From assembly GCA_020636135.1 (NCBI GenBank), contig JACJYK010000001.1, forward strand, positions 3,520,501 through 3,584,500: a DNA stretch of 64,000 bases, in the 5' to 3' direction. Each line of letters opens with the position of its first letter. Positions within the stretch are counted from its first letter, which is position 1. The notes below the pieces were generated by a model, which worked only from the letters and a program-made list of their open reading frames with translations, was not told the DNA's origin and ran no database searches. A program made the position numbers and the translations under genes. Below are positions 54,128 to 62,919 of the stretch, piece after piece. The DNA is from Lewinellaceae bacterium (lineage in GTDB: Bacteria; Bacteroidota; Bacteroidia; Chitinophagales; Saprospiraceae).

Positions 54128-55171
54128 CTAACTCTGGAATCCTGTAACACCCACCACCGTCGTATACTTAAAGGAGGGCTTCTTGTCCGGATAGACGTGA
54201 TTGAACGCAAACTGGCACATGATGGCTGCTTCGTGGAAACCACACAGGATCAGTTTCAGCTTTCCGGGATAAGTGTTGATGTCCCCCACCGCATAAATAC
54301 CCGGCACATTGGTGCTGTAATCCATAGTATTTACTTCAATCGCGTTGCGACTGATGTTTAAGCCCCAATCTGCTATCGGCCCCAGTTCCGGAGAAAGGCC
54401 AAACAAAGGAATGAAATAATCGACGGCTAACTGTTCCTCCCCCGTTTCAGTGACGAGCGTAACCTCACTCAGATGACCTTCCCCTTTCAGGGTGGTGATC
54501 TGAGCTTGTTTGACCAGCCGGATCTTTCCCTCGGCAGCCAATTGATGGACCTTATCCACCGACTCAAGCGCTCCGCGAAACTCTGTCCGGCGGTGAACCA
54601 ACGTAACTTCTTTTGCCACATTGGCCAAATAAATAGACCAGTCCAGGGCGGAATCCCCTCCGCCGGCGATAACAACGCGCTTGTCTCTGAATTTTTCCGG
54701 ATCCTTGATGATGTAGTCCACACCCCGGTCCTCGTACTCCTCCAGGCCTGGCAAGTTGGGCTTGCGCGGCTCGAAACAACCCAATCCACCGGCAATAACC
54801 ACCACCCTGGCATGAATAATGGTTCCACGATTCGTGGTCAGAGTAAACCCAGTATCCGTTTTAATCAATTTTTCCGCCCGTTCACCAAAAGTGAACCCAG
54901 GTTTAAAAGGTTCAATCTGCTTCATCAGATTGTCAACCAGCTCCTGGGCAAGGATTTCCGGATATCCCGGAATGTCGTAAATGGGTTTCTTGGGATAAAT
55001 TTCTGACAACTGGCCACCAGGTCCGGCCAGGGCATCCACCAGATGGCAATGCATCTTCAGCAGTCCGGCTTCAAAAACCGTAAATAGGCCACAGGGTCCC
55101 GCACCTACAATTACAATGTCCGTTTTTATAGAGCCATGATCATCAGAGCTGGCTTGCTGCAGATTGTCCAT
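54128..55171 (-). CDS. Ferredoxin-NADP(+) reductase, thioredoxin-reductase-like
   Basis: The 347-residue flavoprotein has an N-terminal FAD site (IVGAGPCGLFTVFEAG), a second nucleotide site (VVIAGGGDSALDWSIYL) and the C-terminal AVGDINTYPGKLKLILCGFHEAA segment. It lacks the CxxC redox motif of thioredoxin reductase, which identifies the ferredoxin-NADP reductase (YumC-like) branch. It exchanges electrons between NADPH and ferredoxin in the cytoplasm. Confidence 0.9.
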   Translation of the reverse strand: MDNLQQASSDDHGSIKTDIVIVGAGPCGLFTVFEAGLLKMHCHLVDALAGPGGQLSEIYPKKPIYDIPGYPEILAQELVDNLMKQIEPFKPGFTFGERAEKLIKTDTGFTLTTNRGTIIHARVVVIAGGLGCFEPRKPNLPGLEEYEDRGVDYIIKDPEKFRDKRVVIAGGGDSALDWSIYLANVAKEVTLVHRRTEFRGALESVDKVHQLAAEGKIRLVKQAQITTLKGEGHLSEVTLVTETGEEQLAVDYFIPLFGLSPELGPIADWGLNISRNAIEVNTMDYSTNVPGIYAVGDINTYPGKLKLILCGFHEAAIMCQFAFNHVYPDKKPSFKYTTVVGVTGFQS

Positions 55172-55255
55172 CTTTCTTCGTTTTTAAATTCGTTCGCAGG
55201 TTACGGTATTTGTCCGCAAGATAACCATTCGGTATTTTAGATTATGGGCACTGGA

Positions 55256-56061
55256 TCACCGATCATTCACCCCAACCAAAAAATAAACAGCCGTGGTCAG
55301 AAAATTACGCACCCAGGGCATCCTGGTTATCAGGGGAAGCTGAACTCTGGGCTTCAAATTGAATTTGGACTCGTAAACCGGATTGATCAGCCAATATTTT
55401 TCAGCCAAAATGGTCATTCCGTTTCCGGCGACGATCCGCTTGAAGCGTTCGATGCTGATCCCGGTATCCCATATCTCCTGTTGACCGATAATCTTCACTT
55501 CCCTTTCACCACCCCAGCTTAATACCTTCCGGTACAGCGTCCAGGGCAACAGATGGATGTATGGCATTTTACTCAGCCACTTATTCTCCAGCATTTGCTG
55601 ATGCCCGCCAAATGGCATTTGCCAGGGTGGAAATCCAAAAAAGATCACGCCTCCCGGTTTCAGAAACTGCTTGAGCCAGGGAATGAATTTTTCCTGATCT
55701 GGGATGTGTTCAATGACATCCTTCATGACGATGACATCAAACAGCTCCTCAAAATCCTGATCCGGCCTGATGTCATAGATGTTCTTACTCCAGAAATCCA
55801 ATTTACCCTTCCGGATCCAGTCATCATGAAATTCTTTTGCCAATGCTACCCGACTGGGGCTCAATTCGATACCCAGGCCATGATGCCCTTTCTCGACAAA
55901 TGCCTGGATCACCCGCCTTCCCCGCTACCAATTTACAATACGTGGAGGGGAGCTTGCAATGCTTTGATACATTCAATGAATGGAATGACATACTGATCGG
56001 TAACCCGGTGGGTCAACGCTACATAGCGCTTTTTGTCTTTATGATATTCGTATTCGTACAA
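55256..56061 (-). pseudogene. Class I SAM-dependent methyltransferase broken by a stop codon and a frameshift
   Basis: The intact 3' part (from 55912, about 218 codons) encodes VIQAFVEKGHHGLGIELSPSR and the rest of a methyltransferase fold (DVIVMKDVIEHIPDQEKF, LKPGGVIFFGFPPW), but it lacks the glycine-rich SAM motif. That motif is found just upstream in other frames. From a TTG at 56061 (a possible start) the minus strand reads YEYEYHKDKKRYVALTHRV and later ECIKALQAPLHVL, then an in-frame TAA (55935-55933), then IGSGEGG. One base is missing in the G run at 55914-55912, which would restore the frame into VIQAF. So the gene needs two changes to be whole. Natural decay or assembly error are both possible. 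It follows slyD on the same strand. Confidence 0.8.
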
Positions 56062-56097
56062 GGTCTTGGATTAAGGAATAAGGATTTCAGGTTCTCC

Positions 56098-56586
56098 TTA
56101 TTCGTGTACGTGTCCATGATCGAGTTCGGACTCGGTGGCTTCCCGCACTTCCCGCACATTGACGGTAAAGAATAAATCCTGCCCGGCCATGGGATGATTG
56201 AAGTCAACCTGTACTTTATCCAAACCTACCTTTTTAATGACTCCGCGATGGACACCGCCCTGCATATCCTGCATGTTGATCATCTGACCAAGTTTCAGAT
56301 TGTCGTAATCCACCTTGCCGTCAACCTGAAAGTTTTCAATGGCAATGTCAATCAGAGCCTCATCTTCATACTCGCCATAGGCATCTTCACTATGCACCTG
56401 AAAAGCAACTTCATCACCAGTCTTTTTGCCCTCCAGTTCTGCTTCAAATCCCGGTATCATCATACCAATACCAAAAATAAATTTCAAGGGTTCTCCACCG
56501 GTGGTCTCCTCTACCAATTCGCCCTGTGCATTATCTTTCTGGAGTTTATAGTCCACCACCACGACTTTGTTTTTTTCTATGATCAT
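56098..56586 (-). CDS. slyD: SlyD-like FKBP-type peptidyl-prolyl isomerase
   Basis: I use the ATG at 56586 (MIIEKNKVVVVDYKLQ), giving 162 residues; the longer frame from 56652 includes a poor leader. The FKBP domain (VVDYKLQKDNAQGELVEET ... PLKFIFGIGMMIPGFEAELEGKKTGDE) is interrupted by the insert-in-flap domain, as in SlyD. The C-terminus ends HGHVHE, a short metal-binding-like tail. SlyD assists prolyl folding and has roles in metal handling. Its promoter lies next to an IS element. Confidence 0.9.
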   Translation of the reverse strand: MIIEKNKVVVVDYKLQKDNAQGELVEETTGGEPLKFIFGIGMMIPGFEAELEGKKTGDEVAFQVHSEDAYGEYEDEALIDIAIENFQVDGKVDYDNLKLGQMINMQDMQGGVHRGVIKKVGLDKVQVDFNHPMAGQDLFFTVNVREVREATESELDHGHVHE

Positions 56587-56671
56587 GTTTTCGATTGATG
56601 TTGGTGCACCCTGATTAGTCTTTCCAGATGCTGGATTTACCAATGGAGGCACATCGATTTCTTAAAAACCA

Positions 56672-56679
56672 CAAAGGTA
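56672..56679 (-). promoter_or_regulatory. Candidate -7 element of slyD
   Basis: TACCTTTG on the minus strand is an exact TAnnTTTG, about 86 bp upstream of the slyD start. The expected -33 position (about 56699-56703) has no TTG and lies within 10 bp of the IS left end. Confidence 0.45.
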
Positions 56680-56768
56680 GGCAAAGGTGATGAGGTGTGC
56701 ATCCCCTCTGACCCCCTAAATAGATGGAGAAAATGCGCTTAATTTTATAACCATAAAAAAGAGTGCAA

Positions 56769-57092
56769 ATGACTCGTCACAGAAGGAGCTTCACGGTAGC
56801 TCAGAAATTAGAAATCATACAATTTAGCAAGCGACATGGGGTAACACGAGCACGCCGGGAATATGAATTGTCGGATAGTGTGTTACGTCGGTGGATTGAC
56901 CGTTATGAAAAGGATGGCTCCATCGGACTGGAGAATCGATCACCAGTGGTAAAGACCGATTTAGAAGTTGAGAATGAGCAGTTGAAACGAGAGTTAAAAG
57001 CGTATAAAGAGATGCTGGCGGAAAAAGAGCTGGCCTTGCGGATCAAAGAAGAGCTGCTAAAAAAAAGCCAAATACGCTTGAAGAACGATTGA
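56769..57092 (+). CDS. IS3-family transposase OrfA
   Basis: I use the ATG at 56769; an upstream GTG at 56763 is possible. The 107-residue protein has an N-terminal helix-turn-helix (RRSFTVAQKLEIIQFSKRHGV ... LSDSVLRRWIDRYEKDG) and a C-terminal leucine-zipper-like helix (ENEQLKRELKAYKEMLAEKE). Its 3' end contains an A8 run at 57059-57066 where -1 frameshifting would join it to OrfB. Confidence 0.9.
   Translation: MTRHRRSFTVAQKLEIIQFSKRHGVTRARREYELSDSVLRRWIDRYEKDGSIGLENRSPVVKTDLEVENEQLKRELKAYKEMLAEKELALRIKEELLKKSQIRLKND
57059..57065 (+). promoter_or_regulatory. Programmed -1 frameshift slippery site of the IS
   Basis: The heptamer A-AAA-AAA lies in the correct phase in orfA (third base of CTA, then AAA, AAA). 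A -1 shift enters the orfB frame, which stays open from here through the OrfB start codon. That would make an OrfAB transposase. Confidence 0.65.
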
Positions 57093-58075
57093 TGGTCGCA
57101 GAAATGTTCATAGCAGAGGGGCATCCGGTGCGTCTAGTATTGAAGTACACCGGTGTTGCATCGAGTACTTACTACGGCAGGAAAGCACGTAGAAATACGA
57201 ACGGTAAACGTGGATGTCGGGCATCGGAACACACGATGACCTATTCGGGACAATGGGTCTGGAATGAACAGGTCGTAGAAGACATCAAATGGATCCTGGA
57301 TCAAGAGTTTGTGGATTATGGATACCGAAAAGTCACGCGATGGCTGCAACAGTCCAGGCATTACATGATCAACGAAAAGAAGGTATACCGTTTGATGAAG
57401 GAGCATCAATTGGTCAACAAGAAGAAAAGGCAAGCAAGGCCCAGGGACAGGGAATGGGTCAAGGATCTGTTACCACCATGCCGTATCAGTCTGGAGTATC
57501 TGGAAATAGATATCAAATATGGCTATGTCCACGGGCAGCGTCGCAATGGATTAACGGTTACCGTGATCGATGTAGAATCCCGTTGGGTGCTGGGTCATTA
57601 TATGGCCTGGTCGATTCAGAAGAGAGATATTATTAAACTGTTTGAACAGATCTTTTCGCTGTATTCACTTCCGAAGAAAATCTATGTTCGCAACGATAAT
57701 GGATCCCAATTTATAGCCGCAGAAGTGCGTCAGTATTTTGCCAACCAGCAGGTCAGTCAAGAATTTATCAAACCAGCTACGCCAGAACAGAATGCTCATA
57801 TTGAATCGTACCACAGCATCGTAGAAAAACTGATCTGGCAGTCTTATGATTTTGAAGACCTCGGACAGGCTTCACAAACGTATGATCGATTTATCCAGTT
57901 TTACAATTATGAGCGTATCCATTCTGGTATTGGATACACTTCACCGTACCGGTATTTGACGAAAAAGAAGATTGACTTACCGGAAAAAAACTTATTGTTG
58001 CGTACCGCTTTGTGTTGCCGAAACTTGTCCTGTGATGTAGTAGGACACCGAACGCTAAGAAGCACATTTGATTGA
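57092..58075 (+). CDS. IS3-family transposase OrfB
   Basis: I use the ATG at 57092, overlapping the orfA stop by one base; a TTG at 57089 is also in frame. The 327-residue protein has an HTH_21 segment (DYGYRKVTRWLQQSRHYMINEKKVYRLMKEHQL) and the rve integrase core. The DDE triad is D140 (EIDIKYG), D202 (VRNDNGS) and E238 (AHIESYH), with 35 residues between the last two as usual for IS3-type enzymes. The triad is intact. Confidence 0.92.
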   Translation: MVAEMFIAEGHPVRLVLKYTGVASSTYYGRKARRNTNGKRGCRASEHTMTYSGQWVWNEQVVEDIKWILDQEFVDYGYRKVTRWLQQSRHYMINEKKVYRLMKEHQLVNKKKRQARPRDREWVKDLLPPCRISLEYLEIDIKYGYVHGQRRNGLTVTVIDVESRWVLGHYMAWSIQKRDIIKLFEQIFSLYSLPKKIYVRNDNGSQFIAAEVRQYFANQQVSQEFIKPATPEQNAHIESYHSIVEKLIWQSYDFEDLGQASQTYDRFIQFYNYERIHSGIGYTSPYRYLTKKKIDLPEKNLLLRTALCCRNLSCDVVGHRTLRSTFD

Positions 58076-58272
58076 CAATGCCCACTTAAGGTTCCGTTCG
58101 GTGGGTTTGGCAATCAAAGGTGCTGATCAAGAATCATTGCTGCCAACTAGTAAATGTCCAAACGTGGACCAACATAAAATTTTAATAAGTGTATCGTCTC
58201 CCATTTATAGGGGGTTAACCCACATCCAATTAAGTCGAATAAGTATTGGGTCTTACTCGTCGGGATCCTGTC

Positions 58273-59052
58273 TTAACGGCCTGTAAAGCGTGGAGCTCGT
58301 TTCTCCAGAAATGCATTGACTCCTTCCTTAAAATCACGGGTCTCGAAGAGCCATCCGAACCGGTCTATCTCCAGGGCAAACCCATCAATGGCCGGGTCAT
58401 GGTACGCCTGGACGCAGCGTACGATCTCCTGGATGGCCAGAGGACCTTTCGCAGCGATCTTTTTCAATAGTCTGACAGCTTCCGGAAGCAGGCTTTCCAG
58501 AGGATATACCCCCGTCACCAAACCAGCCTGTAAAGCCTCCGCAGCATTGATCATTTCTCCCGTAAGCAACCAATGCACTGCCCTGCCGTGTCCTACCAGC
58601 CGGATCAGACGCTGCGTGCCGCCATACCCGGGTATGGTACCCAGGTTGACCTCGGGTTGACCAAACCGGGCATTTTCACTGGCCAGGCGGATATGGCAAG
58701 CCATAGCCAATTCAAGCCCGCCTCCCAGGGCAAATCCATTGATGGCAGCAATTACCGGAACCGGATACGTTTCGATGGCTTTGAAGATTTCCTGACCATA
58801 GGCCGAGAGAGCGGCTGCCTCCTGTTTGGCCAAACCCACAAATTCCTTGATATCAGCTCCGGCGATGAATGCTTTTTCACCCGATCCGGTAAGGATTATT
58901 CCACGTACAGCCTTATCCACCTGGTTATCAACAAACAGGGCATGGAGCTCTTCCATGGTTTGGCGATTCAGGGCATTCAGGGCATCAGGCCTGGCTATGG
59001 TTACTTTAAGGAATTGCTCCTCAGGCTCGACCAGTACATTTTTCTGTTCCAT
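58273..59052 (-). CDS. Enoyl-CoA hydratase/isomerase (crotonase)
   Basis: A 259-residue crotonase-fold protein. It has the oxyanion-hole segments KAFIAGADIKEF and AINGFALGGGLELAMACHIRLAS, then the FGQPEVNLGTIPGYGGTQRL segment with the catalytic-type glutamate. Most similar to short-chain enoyl-CoA hydratases acting in fatty-acid beta-oxidation or butyryl-CoA pathways, but the exact substrate is unknown. It lies next to the IS right end, and no gene is disrupted there. Confidence 0.9.
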   Translation of the reverse strand: MEQKNVLVEPEEQFLKVTIARPDALNALNRQTMEELHALFVDNQVDKAVRGIILTGSGEKAFIAGADIKEFVGLAKQEAAALSAYGQEIFKAIETYPVPVIAAINGFALGGGLELAMACHIRLASENARFGQPEVNLGTIPGYGGTQRLIRLVGHGRAVHWLLTGEMINAAEALQAGLVTGVYPLESLLPEAVRLLKKIAAKGPLAIQEIVRCVQAYHDPAIDGFALEIDRFGWLFETRDFKEGVNAFLEKRAPRFTGR

Positions 59053-59151
59053 TTTTCAGGGTTTTCTCTAAAGGTAAATCGAAAGAAAAAAATATTGAAC
59101 ATTGGACGGCAGTTGTCCTGACCATTTGAGTAATTTTCCACCGGGTAATCG

Positions 59152-59928
59152 ATGCAAGCCATGACAAATGAAAATGATCTATTAAGATTTTTCCTGAATC
59201 ACAAGGAGAATAAAATTCTCAAGTGGAGACATTATTTTGATGTTTACGATCGCTATTTCAGCAAGTACCGGGGTCTTCCTGTCCGGATCCTGGAAATAGG
59301 GGTATTTGACGGAGGATCGCTACACATGTGGCGCGATTATTTTGGCACTGATGCACAAATATTTGGCATCGACATCCTTCCGGAGTGCAAAAAGCTTGAA
59401 GACGATGGATTCCACATTTCCATTGGGTCTCAGACTGACCGGTCATTCCTGCGAGCTTTCCTGGCCAGCACCGAACCTTTCGACATTATTCTGGATGACG
59501 GCGGCCACACTATGCGACAGCAGATCACCACGTTTCAGGAACTCTATAAACATGTGAAGCCGGATGGCTTGTATCTCTGTGAGGACATGCACACATCCTA
59601 TTGGTCAAAATATGGAGGAGGAATACGACGACCAGGAACCTTTATGGAGTATAGTAAAAAAATGGTGGACCAGCTCAATGCATGGCACAGTGAGCAAAGC
59701 AGGTTTCATGTTGATCAAATCACAAAAACAACTTATTCTGTCCATTACTACGACTCAATAGTGGTATTTGAAAAGAGGCTTATGAATCCACCGGAAAAGA
59801 TGGAGACCGGTGAATACAGTATTGTAGACTATGACCGGATGACCAATAGATCGCTGGGTCAGCGTATCCAGGGCCGCCTGTACATGATGGCCAGTCAAGT
59901 CCTCCGGTTACTTCATTTGCCGGGATAA
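59152..59928 (+). CDS. CmcI-like class I SAM-dependent methyltransferase
   Basis: The product is 258 residues; an ATG at 59161 (255 residues) is also likely. It has the SAM motif VRILEIGVFDGGSLHMW, then QIFGIDILPECKKLE and DIILDDGGHTMRQQI. The last pattern with the following LYLCEDMHTSYW is typical of the CmcI/rhamnosyl-O-methyltransferase group, often found in glycan or natural-product clusters. It is followed 52 bp later by a GT2 gene on the same strand, so it is probably part of a glycan cluster, perhaps as a sugar O-methyltransferase (inference). Confidence 0.85.
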   Translation: MQAMTNENDLLRFFLNHKENKILKWRHYFDVYDRYFSKYRGLPVRILEIGVFDGGSLHMWRDYFGTDAQIFGIDILPECKKLEDDGFHISIGSQTDRSFLRAFLASTEPFDIILDDGGHTMRQQITTFQELYKHVKPDGLYLCEDMHTSYWSKYGGGIRRPGTFMEYSKKMVDQLNAWHSEQSRFHVDQITKTTYSVHYYDSIVVFEKRLMNPPEKMETGEYSIVDYDRMTNRSLGQRIQGRLYMMASQVLRLLHLPG

Positions 59929-59980
59929 TGAAAAACCAACCGGGCTTAATTTACACAGACCCCAAAATCACCAGGACAGT

Positions 59981-60886
59981 ATGAAGATAACAGTCATCCT
60001 GACTCTGTACAATTCGGAAAAAATAGTTCTGAAGACCATTCATTCCATCCTGTCTCAGGATGGAATTGGCAAATTGTTTGATCTCGAACTGCTCGTCGTC
60101 GACGATTGCTCAAGTGACCGAACCAGGTCCTTGCTAGACCAGGCTAATATCACATATCTTACCACCCCCTTCAATTCAGGTGGACCCAACCGCGGGCGAA
60201 ATATGGGTCTACGTCTGGCTACCGGTGATTACATTACGATTGTCGATCATGATGATGAGTGGAAACCCTGCCGCATCAAAGCACTTTTACCTTACCTGGA
60301 TAAAGCACCCATAATCACTTCAGGCTTTGTGACCAAATATTTAGACAATGGTAAAGAATACGAAGTCGTCGCTTCCAAGAACACGGATCATTTAATGTTT
60401 CCTGAAAATGCCACCTTTATTCAAAAGCTCACAAAAACAAATAGAGGTCAGAATACTTATCTGGGTAGCATTGTTTTTCACAACTCATTGAAAAACATTT
60501 TTTTTGAGGAACATTTTGGAGTGGTTGATTTTGATTGGATCCTCCGGCTTTTTCATAAACAACCATCCCTGGAAATCAGCCAGGTACTCTATACGCGGTA
60601 TGTTGACAAAATAAATCTGTCCAGAAATGAAAATTACCGGAGGAAAGATTTTTTCTATTCTCTCTATACATTGGATGGCTACAAAAATCAATATCCTAAA
60701 GCCCACCGGACAGGATATCGCAGGTTGCACGGGAGCCGGGCTAGGTATTTTTATGTCAATAAGCAGATGGAAGAAGCGCGGTTTTATCTTATGCGCTCTG
60801 AGTTTTCATGGAAATCCATCGGTTATTTCCTCACCTCCTTCCTGGGATCATCCTGGATAACCAATAAATACCGGGTGTTTGAATAA
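59981..60886 (+). CDS. Family 2 glycosyltransferase
   Basis: A 301-residue GT-A protein. It starts directly with ITVILTLYNSEKIVLKTIHSI, then LLVVDDCSSDRTRSLL, the substrate loop FNSGGPNRGRNMGLRLATG, and DHDDEW as the metal-binding DxD. The C-terminal part is less conserved and sets acceptor specificity. It probably adds a sugar to a surface polysaccharide or glycoprotein glycan. Confidence 0.92.
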   Translation: MKITVILTLYNSEKIVLKTIHSILSQDGIGKLFDLELLVVDDCSSDRTRSLLDQANITYLTTPFNSGGPNRGRNMGLRLATGDYITIVDHDDEWKPCRIKALLPYLDKAPIITSGFVTKYLDNGKEYEVVASKNTDHLMFPENATFIQKLTKTNRGQNTYLGSIVFHNSLKNIFFEEHFGVVDFDWILRLFHKQPSLEISQVLYTRYVDKINLSRNENYRRKDFFYSLYTLDGYKNQYPKAHRTGYRRLHGSRARYFYVNKQMEEARFYLMRSEFSWKSIGYFLTSFLGSSWITNKYRVFE

Positions 60887-61211
60887 ATCCAGGTGACTGA
60901 TGCATTCCGGTGAAGGGCAGGGACCCGGTAGCTTTTAAACCATCATGCCCTTCTGAATGGGATAAAAGCTTCAACCATTCCAGTATGCTAAAGAATTTTC
61001 AAAGCTGAAAAGAACAACTTTAAGTGGCGCCGGGCATCCCCAATCAACAGCCTGTTTCAATTGGCTAATTTGCTTATCTTCACCCTCTGTTGAATGATAA
61101 AGCAGACCAGACTGGACCATCCGCGGGCAATTAAACCTCTCAAGACCTCTTCATTCCTTAATTGGTTGGTTTATAAGCATTTGGTTGTTTAAGCATTTGA
61201 AATGTCCATAC
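60887..61211. other. Intergenic region, no gene recognised
   Basis: About 325 bp. A short direct repeat AAGCATTTG occurs twice close to the next gene start. I see no other structure. Confidence 0.4.
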
Positions 61212-61847
61212 ATGAATGATTATCAGCGAATCCTCGTATTAGGGCCACATACTGACGATGGTGAATTGGGATGTGGCGGCACTATTGCACGTTTTGTAGA
61301 AGAGGGACGGGAGGTATACTACGCTACCTTTTCCGCCTGCGAAGAAAGTGTTCCGGAGGGTTTTCATCAGGAAGTACTTCTGGATGAGTGGAAAGAGGCA
61401 TCAAGAGTATTGGGAATTCCCGGGGAGAATTTGCATTCCTTCCGCTTTCAGGTGCGGTATTTCCCACGTGACCGCCAACTGATCCTGGAGGACATGGTTC
61501 AACTGAATAAACTACTAAATCCGGATGTGGTCATTTTACCCAGGGCACAGGATGTACACCAGGACCATGGAGTAATTCATAAAGAAGGTATCCGGGCATT
61601 TAAGAACTCCACACTTTTAGGGTATGAATTACCCTGGAACAGTCTGTTATTCCATTCCAACTTCCACGTAAAATTAATGCGCAAACATATTGAGACTAAA
61701 ATCAAAGCCATCTCTTGTTACGAATCCCAGGAATTCAGGTCATATATCGATGAAGAATTTATCCTGGGCTTAGCACGTACACGTGGTATCCAAATCAACG
61801 AAGAATTTGCAGAAGCATTTACGTTGATCCGCGGTATTATGCGATAG
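61212..61847 (+). CDS. PIG-L family deacetylase
   Basis: I use the ATG at 61212; the open frame continues upstream to a TTG at 61185 without adding conserved sequence. The 211-residue protein has the metal site GPHTDDGELGCGG (usually PHPDDE) and a second motif HQDHGVIHKEG. Members remove N-acetyl groups from GlcNAc-type sugars or similar ligands. Near the glycosyltransferases it is probably part of glycan synthesis. Its 3' end overlaps the convergent next gene by 11 bp. Confidence 0.9.
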   Translation: MNDYQRILVLGPHTDDGELGCGGTIARFVEEGREVYYATFSACEESVPEGFHQEVLLDEWKEASRVLGIPGENLHSFRFQVRYFPRDRQLILEDMVQLNKLLNPDVVILPRAQDVHQDHGVIHKEGIRAFKNSTLLGYELPWNSLLFHSNFHVKLMRKHIETKIKAISCYESQEFRSYIDEEFILGLARTRGIQINEEFAEAFTLIRGIMR

Positions 61848-62919
61848 TTGAAAGTATCTTTTTTTGTTCCGGTGTCAACTCGCCGGCCACTAAATCCTGA
61901 ACAGCATAATCGCAATTAAAAGGGATAATGGATTTGTATTTCCGCGCCAGATCAAGCACCATAAAACTGGTCCGGTTTGAATCAATAACGACAATAAGCT
62001 CCCCAATAAAAATGGCATTCTGCAACCATTCCAACTGAGCCATTTCTGCAGGTTTACCGGGAAGATTATGAAATGCATAGACAGAATCATCGCGTATTAT
62101 GGTTCCTCCTGCCGTATTGACCACAAATTTATGGTCACCGATGATCCTTCCCCCGTGAGGCGATTTGAGTCCGCTGAATAAATTCAGCATGCCATTATCC
62201 GATATGCGGATTACTTCCCCTTTGTGGAAGAGCGTGGCTATATAATTTCCCTGGTTACCGGGATCATAATAGACTGAATTGACGAAAGCCGATCGCTGGG
62301 AAGTAGGCAGATGATCCGTGGCTGGGTTAGCAATAAAATTAATTTGTTTCCCTTCCACTTCCCATCTGCTTCGCTGCATTTCATTACGGGTAATGTACAC
62401 CGGATTCCCCGCCTGATCATGACCCTGATCAAAACCATGCTCCCAGGCAAACCACTCCTTGATACACTGATTTTGCGGGTACCGGTATTCGAAAAAACAG
62501 TCAAACCCGGATGAAGATACCAGGATGCGGTCCTCCTCAAATGGTGAGAACTCTACCGTATGCACATAACTGAACCATTCGTTATTCAATTGAAAATGCG
62601 TTCCGTCAGCATGAACGATGATGATCTGATTCTCCGATGCAAAAGCCAGTCGACCGTTCCGGTACGCAATCCCTCGTGGCTCCCTCACGCGTACCAGCAC
62701 TTCATCCTGGTCAATACAACCAGCATTCAACCGCATGGAAACCAATCCGCCCTGGGAGGGCTCACGCCGCTCTACACTCCCCACGCGTGCATTTTTTTTA
62801 CTTTCGAGATAACGTTTGCGGATAGCCTGTAATTCAAAACTTTTTACGGTGATGATTATGTCCAGTGAGCCATAAAAATCATCGTTGGTTTCGAATGTTG
62901 TCAAATCGATAAAATTCAT
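61837..62919 (-). CDS. Beta-propeller-like protein of unknown function
   Basis: A 360-residue protein with no signal peptide. From about residue 80 there are recurrent short beta segments with blade-like patterns: REPRGIAYRNGRLAFASENQ, VHTVEFSPFEEDRILVSSSG, GNYIATLFHKGEVIRISDNG, LKSPHGGRIIGDHKFVVNTAGG. This suggests a beta propeller of five to seven blades. I do not recognise the family. The start codon overlaps the stop of the GT4 gene (ATGA), so translation is probably coupled and the two products may act together. Confidence 0.65.
   Translation of the reverse strand: MNFIDLTTFETNDDFYGSLDIIITVKSFELQAIRKRYLESKKNARVGSVERREPSQGGLVSMRLNAGCIDQDEVLVRVREPRGIAYRNGRLAFASENQIIIVHADGTHFQLNNEWFSYVHTVEFSPFEEDRILVSSSGFDCFFEYRYPQNQCIKEWFAWEHGFDQGHDQAGNPVYITRNEMQRSRWEVEGKQINFIANPATDHLPTSQRSAFVNSVYYDPGNQGNYIATLFHKGEVIRISDNGMLNLFSGLKSPHGGRIIGDHKFVVNTAGGTIIRDDSVYAFHNLPGKPAEMAQLEWLQNAIFIGELIVVIDSNRTSFMVLDLARKYKSIIPFNCDYAVQDLVAGELTPEQKKILSTIA

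Larger units (their letters stand above)
56709..58217 (+). mobile_element. IS3-family insertion sequence
   Basis: About 1.5 kb with overlapping orfA and orfB, bounded by imperfect inverted repeats: TGACCCCCTAAATAGATGG at the left (56709-56741) and, in reverse complement at the right (58186-58217), TAACCCCCTATAAATGGGAG. Both share ACCCCCTA, ATGG and a CTTA further in. No clear target-site duplication was found. The frames are intact and the frameshift site is in phase, so the element may be active. Confidence 0.85.

Noticed and set aside
55837..56175. A 112-codon plus-strand frame spanning the broken methyltransferase and the slyD 3' end
   Set aside because: It is antisense to both genes and has no recognisable domain; the minus-strand frames explain the sequence.
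56709..58217. Target-site duplication of the IS
   Set aside because: Comparison of 3-4 bp on both sides of every likely border gave no identical pair (for example CTC and ACC), so no duplication is claimed.
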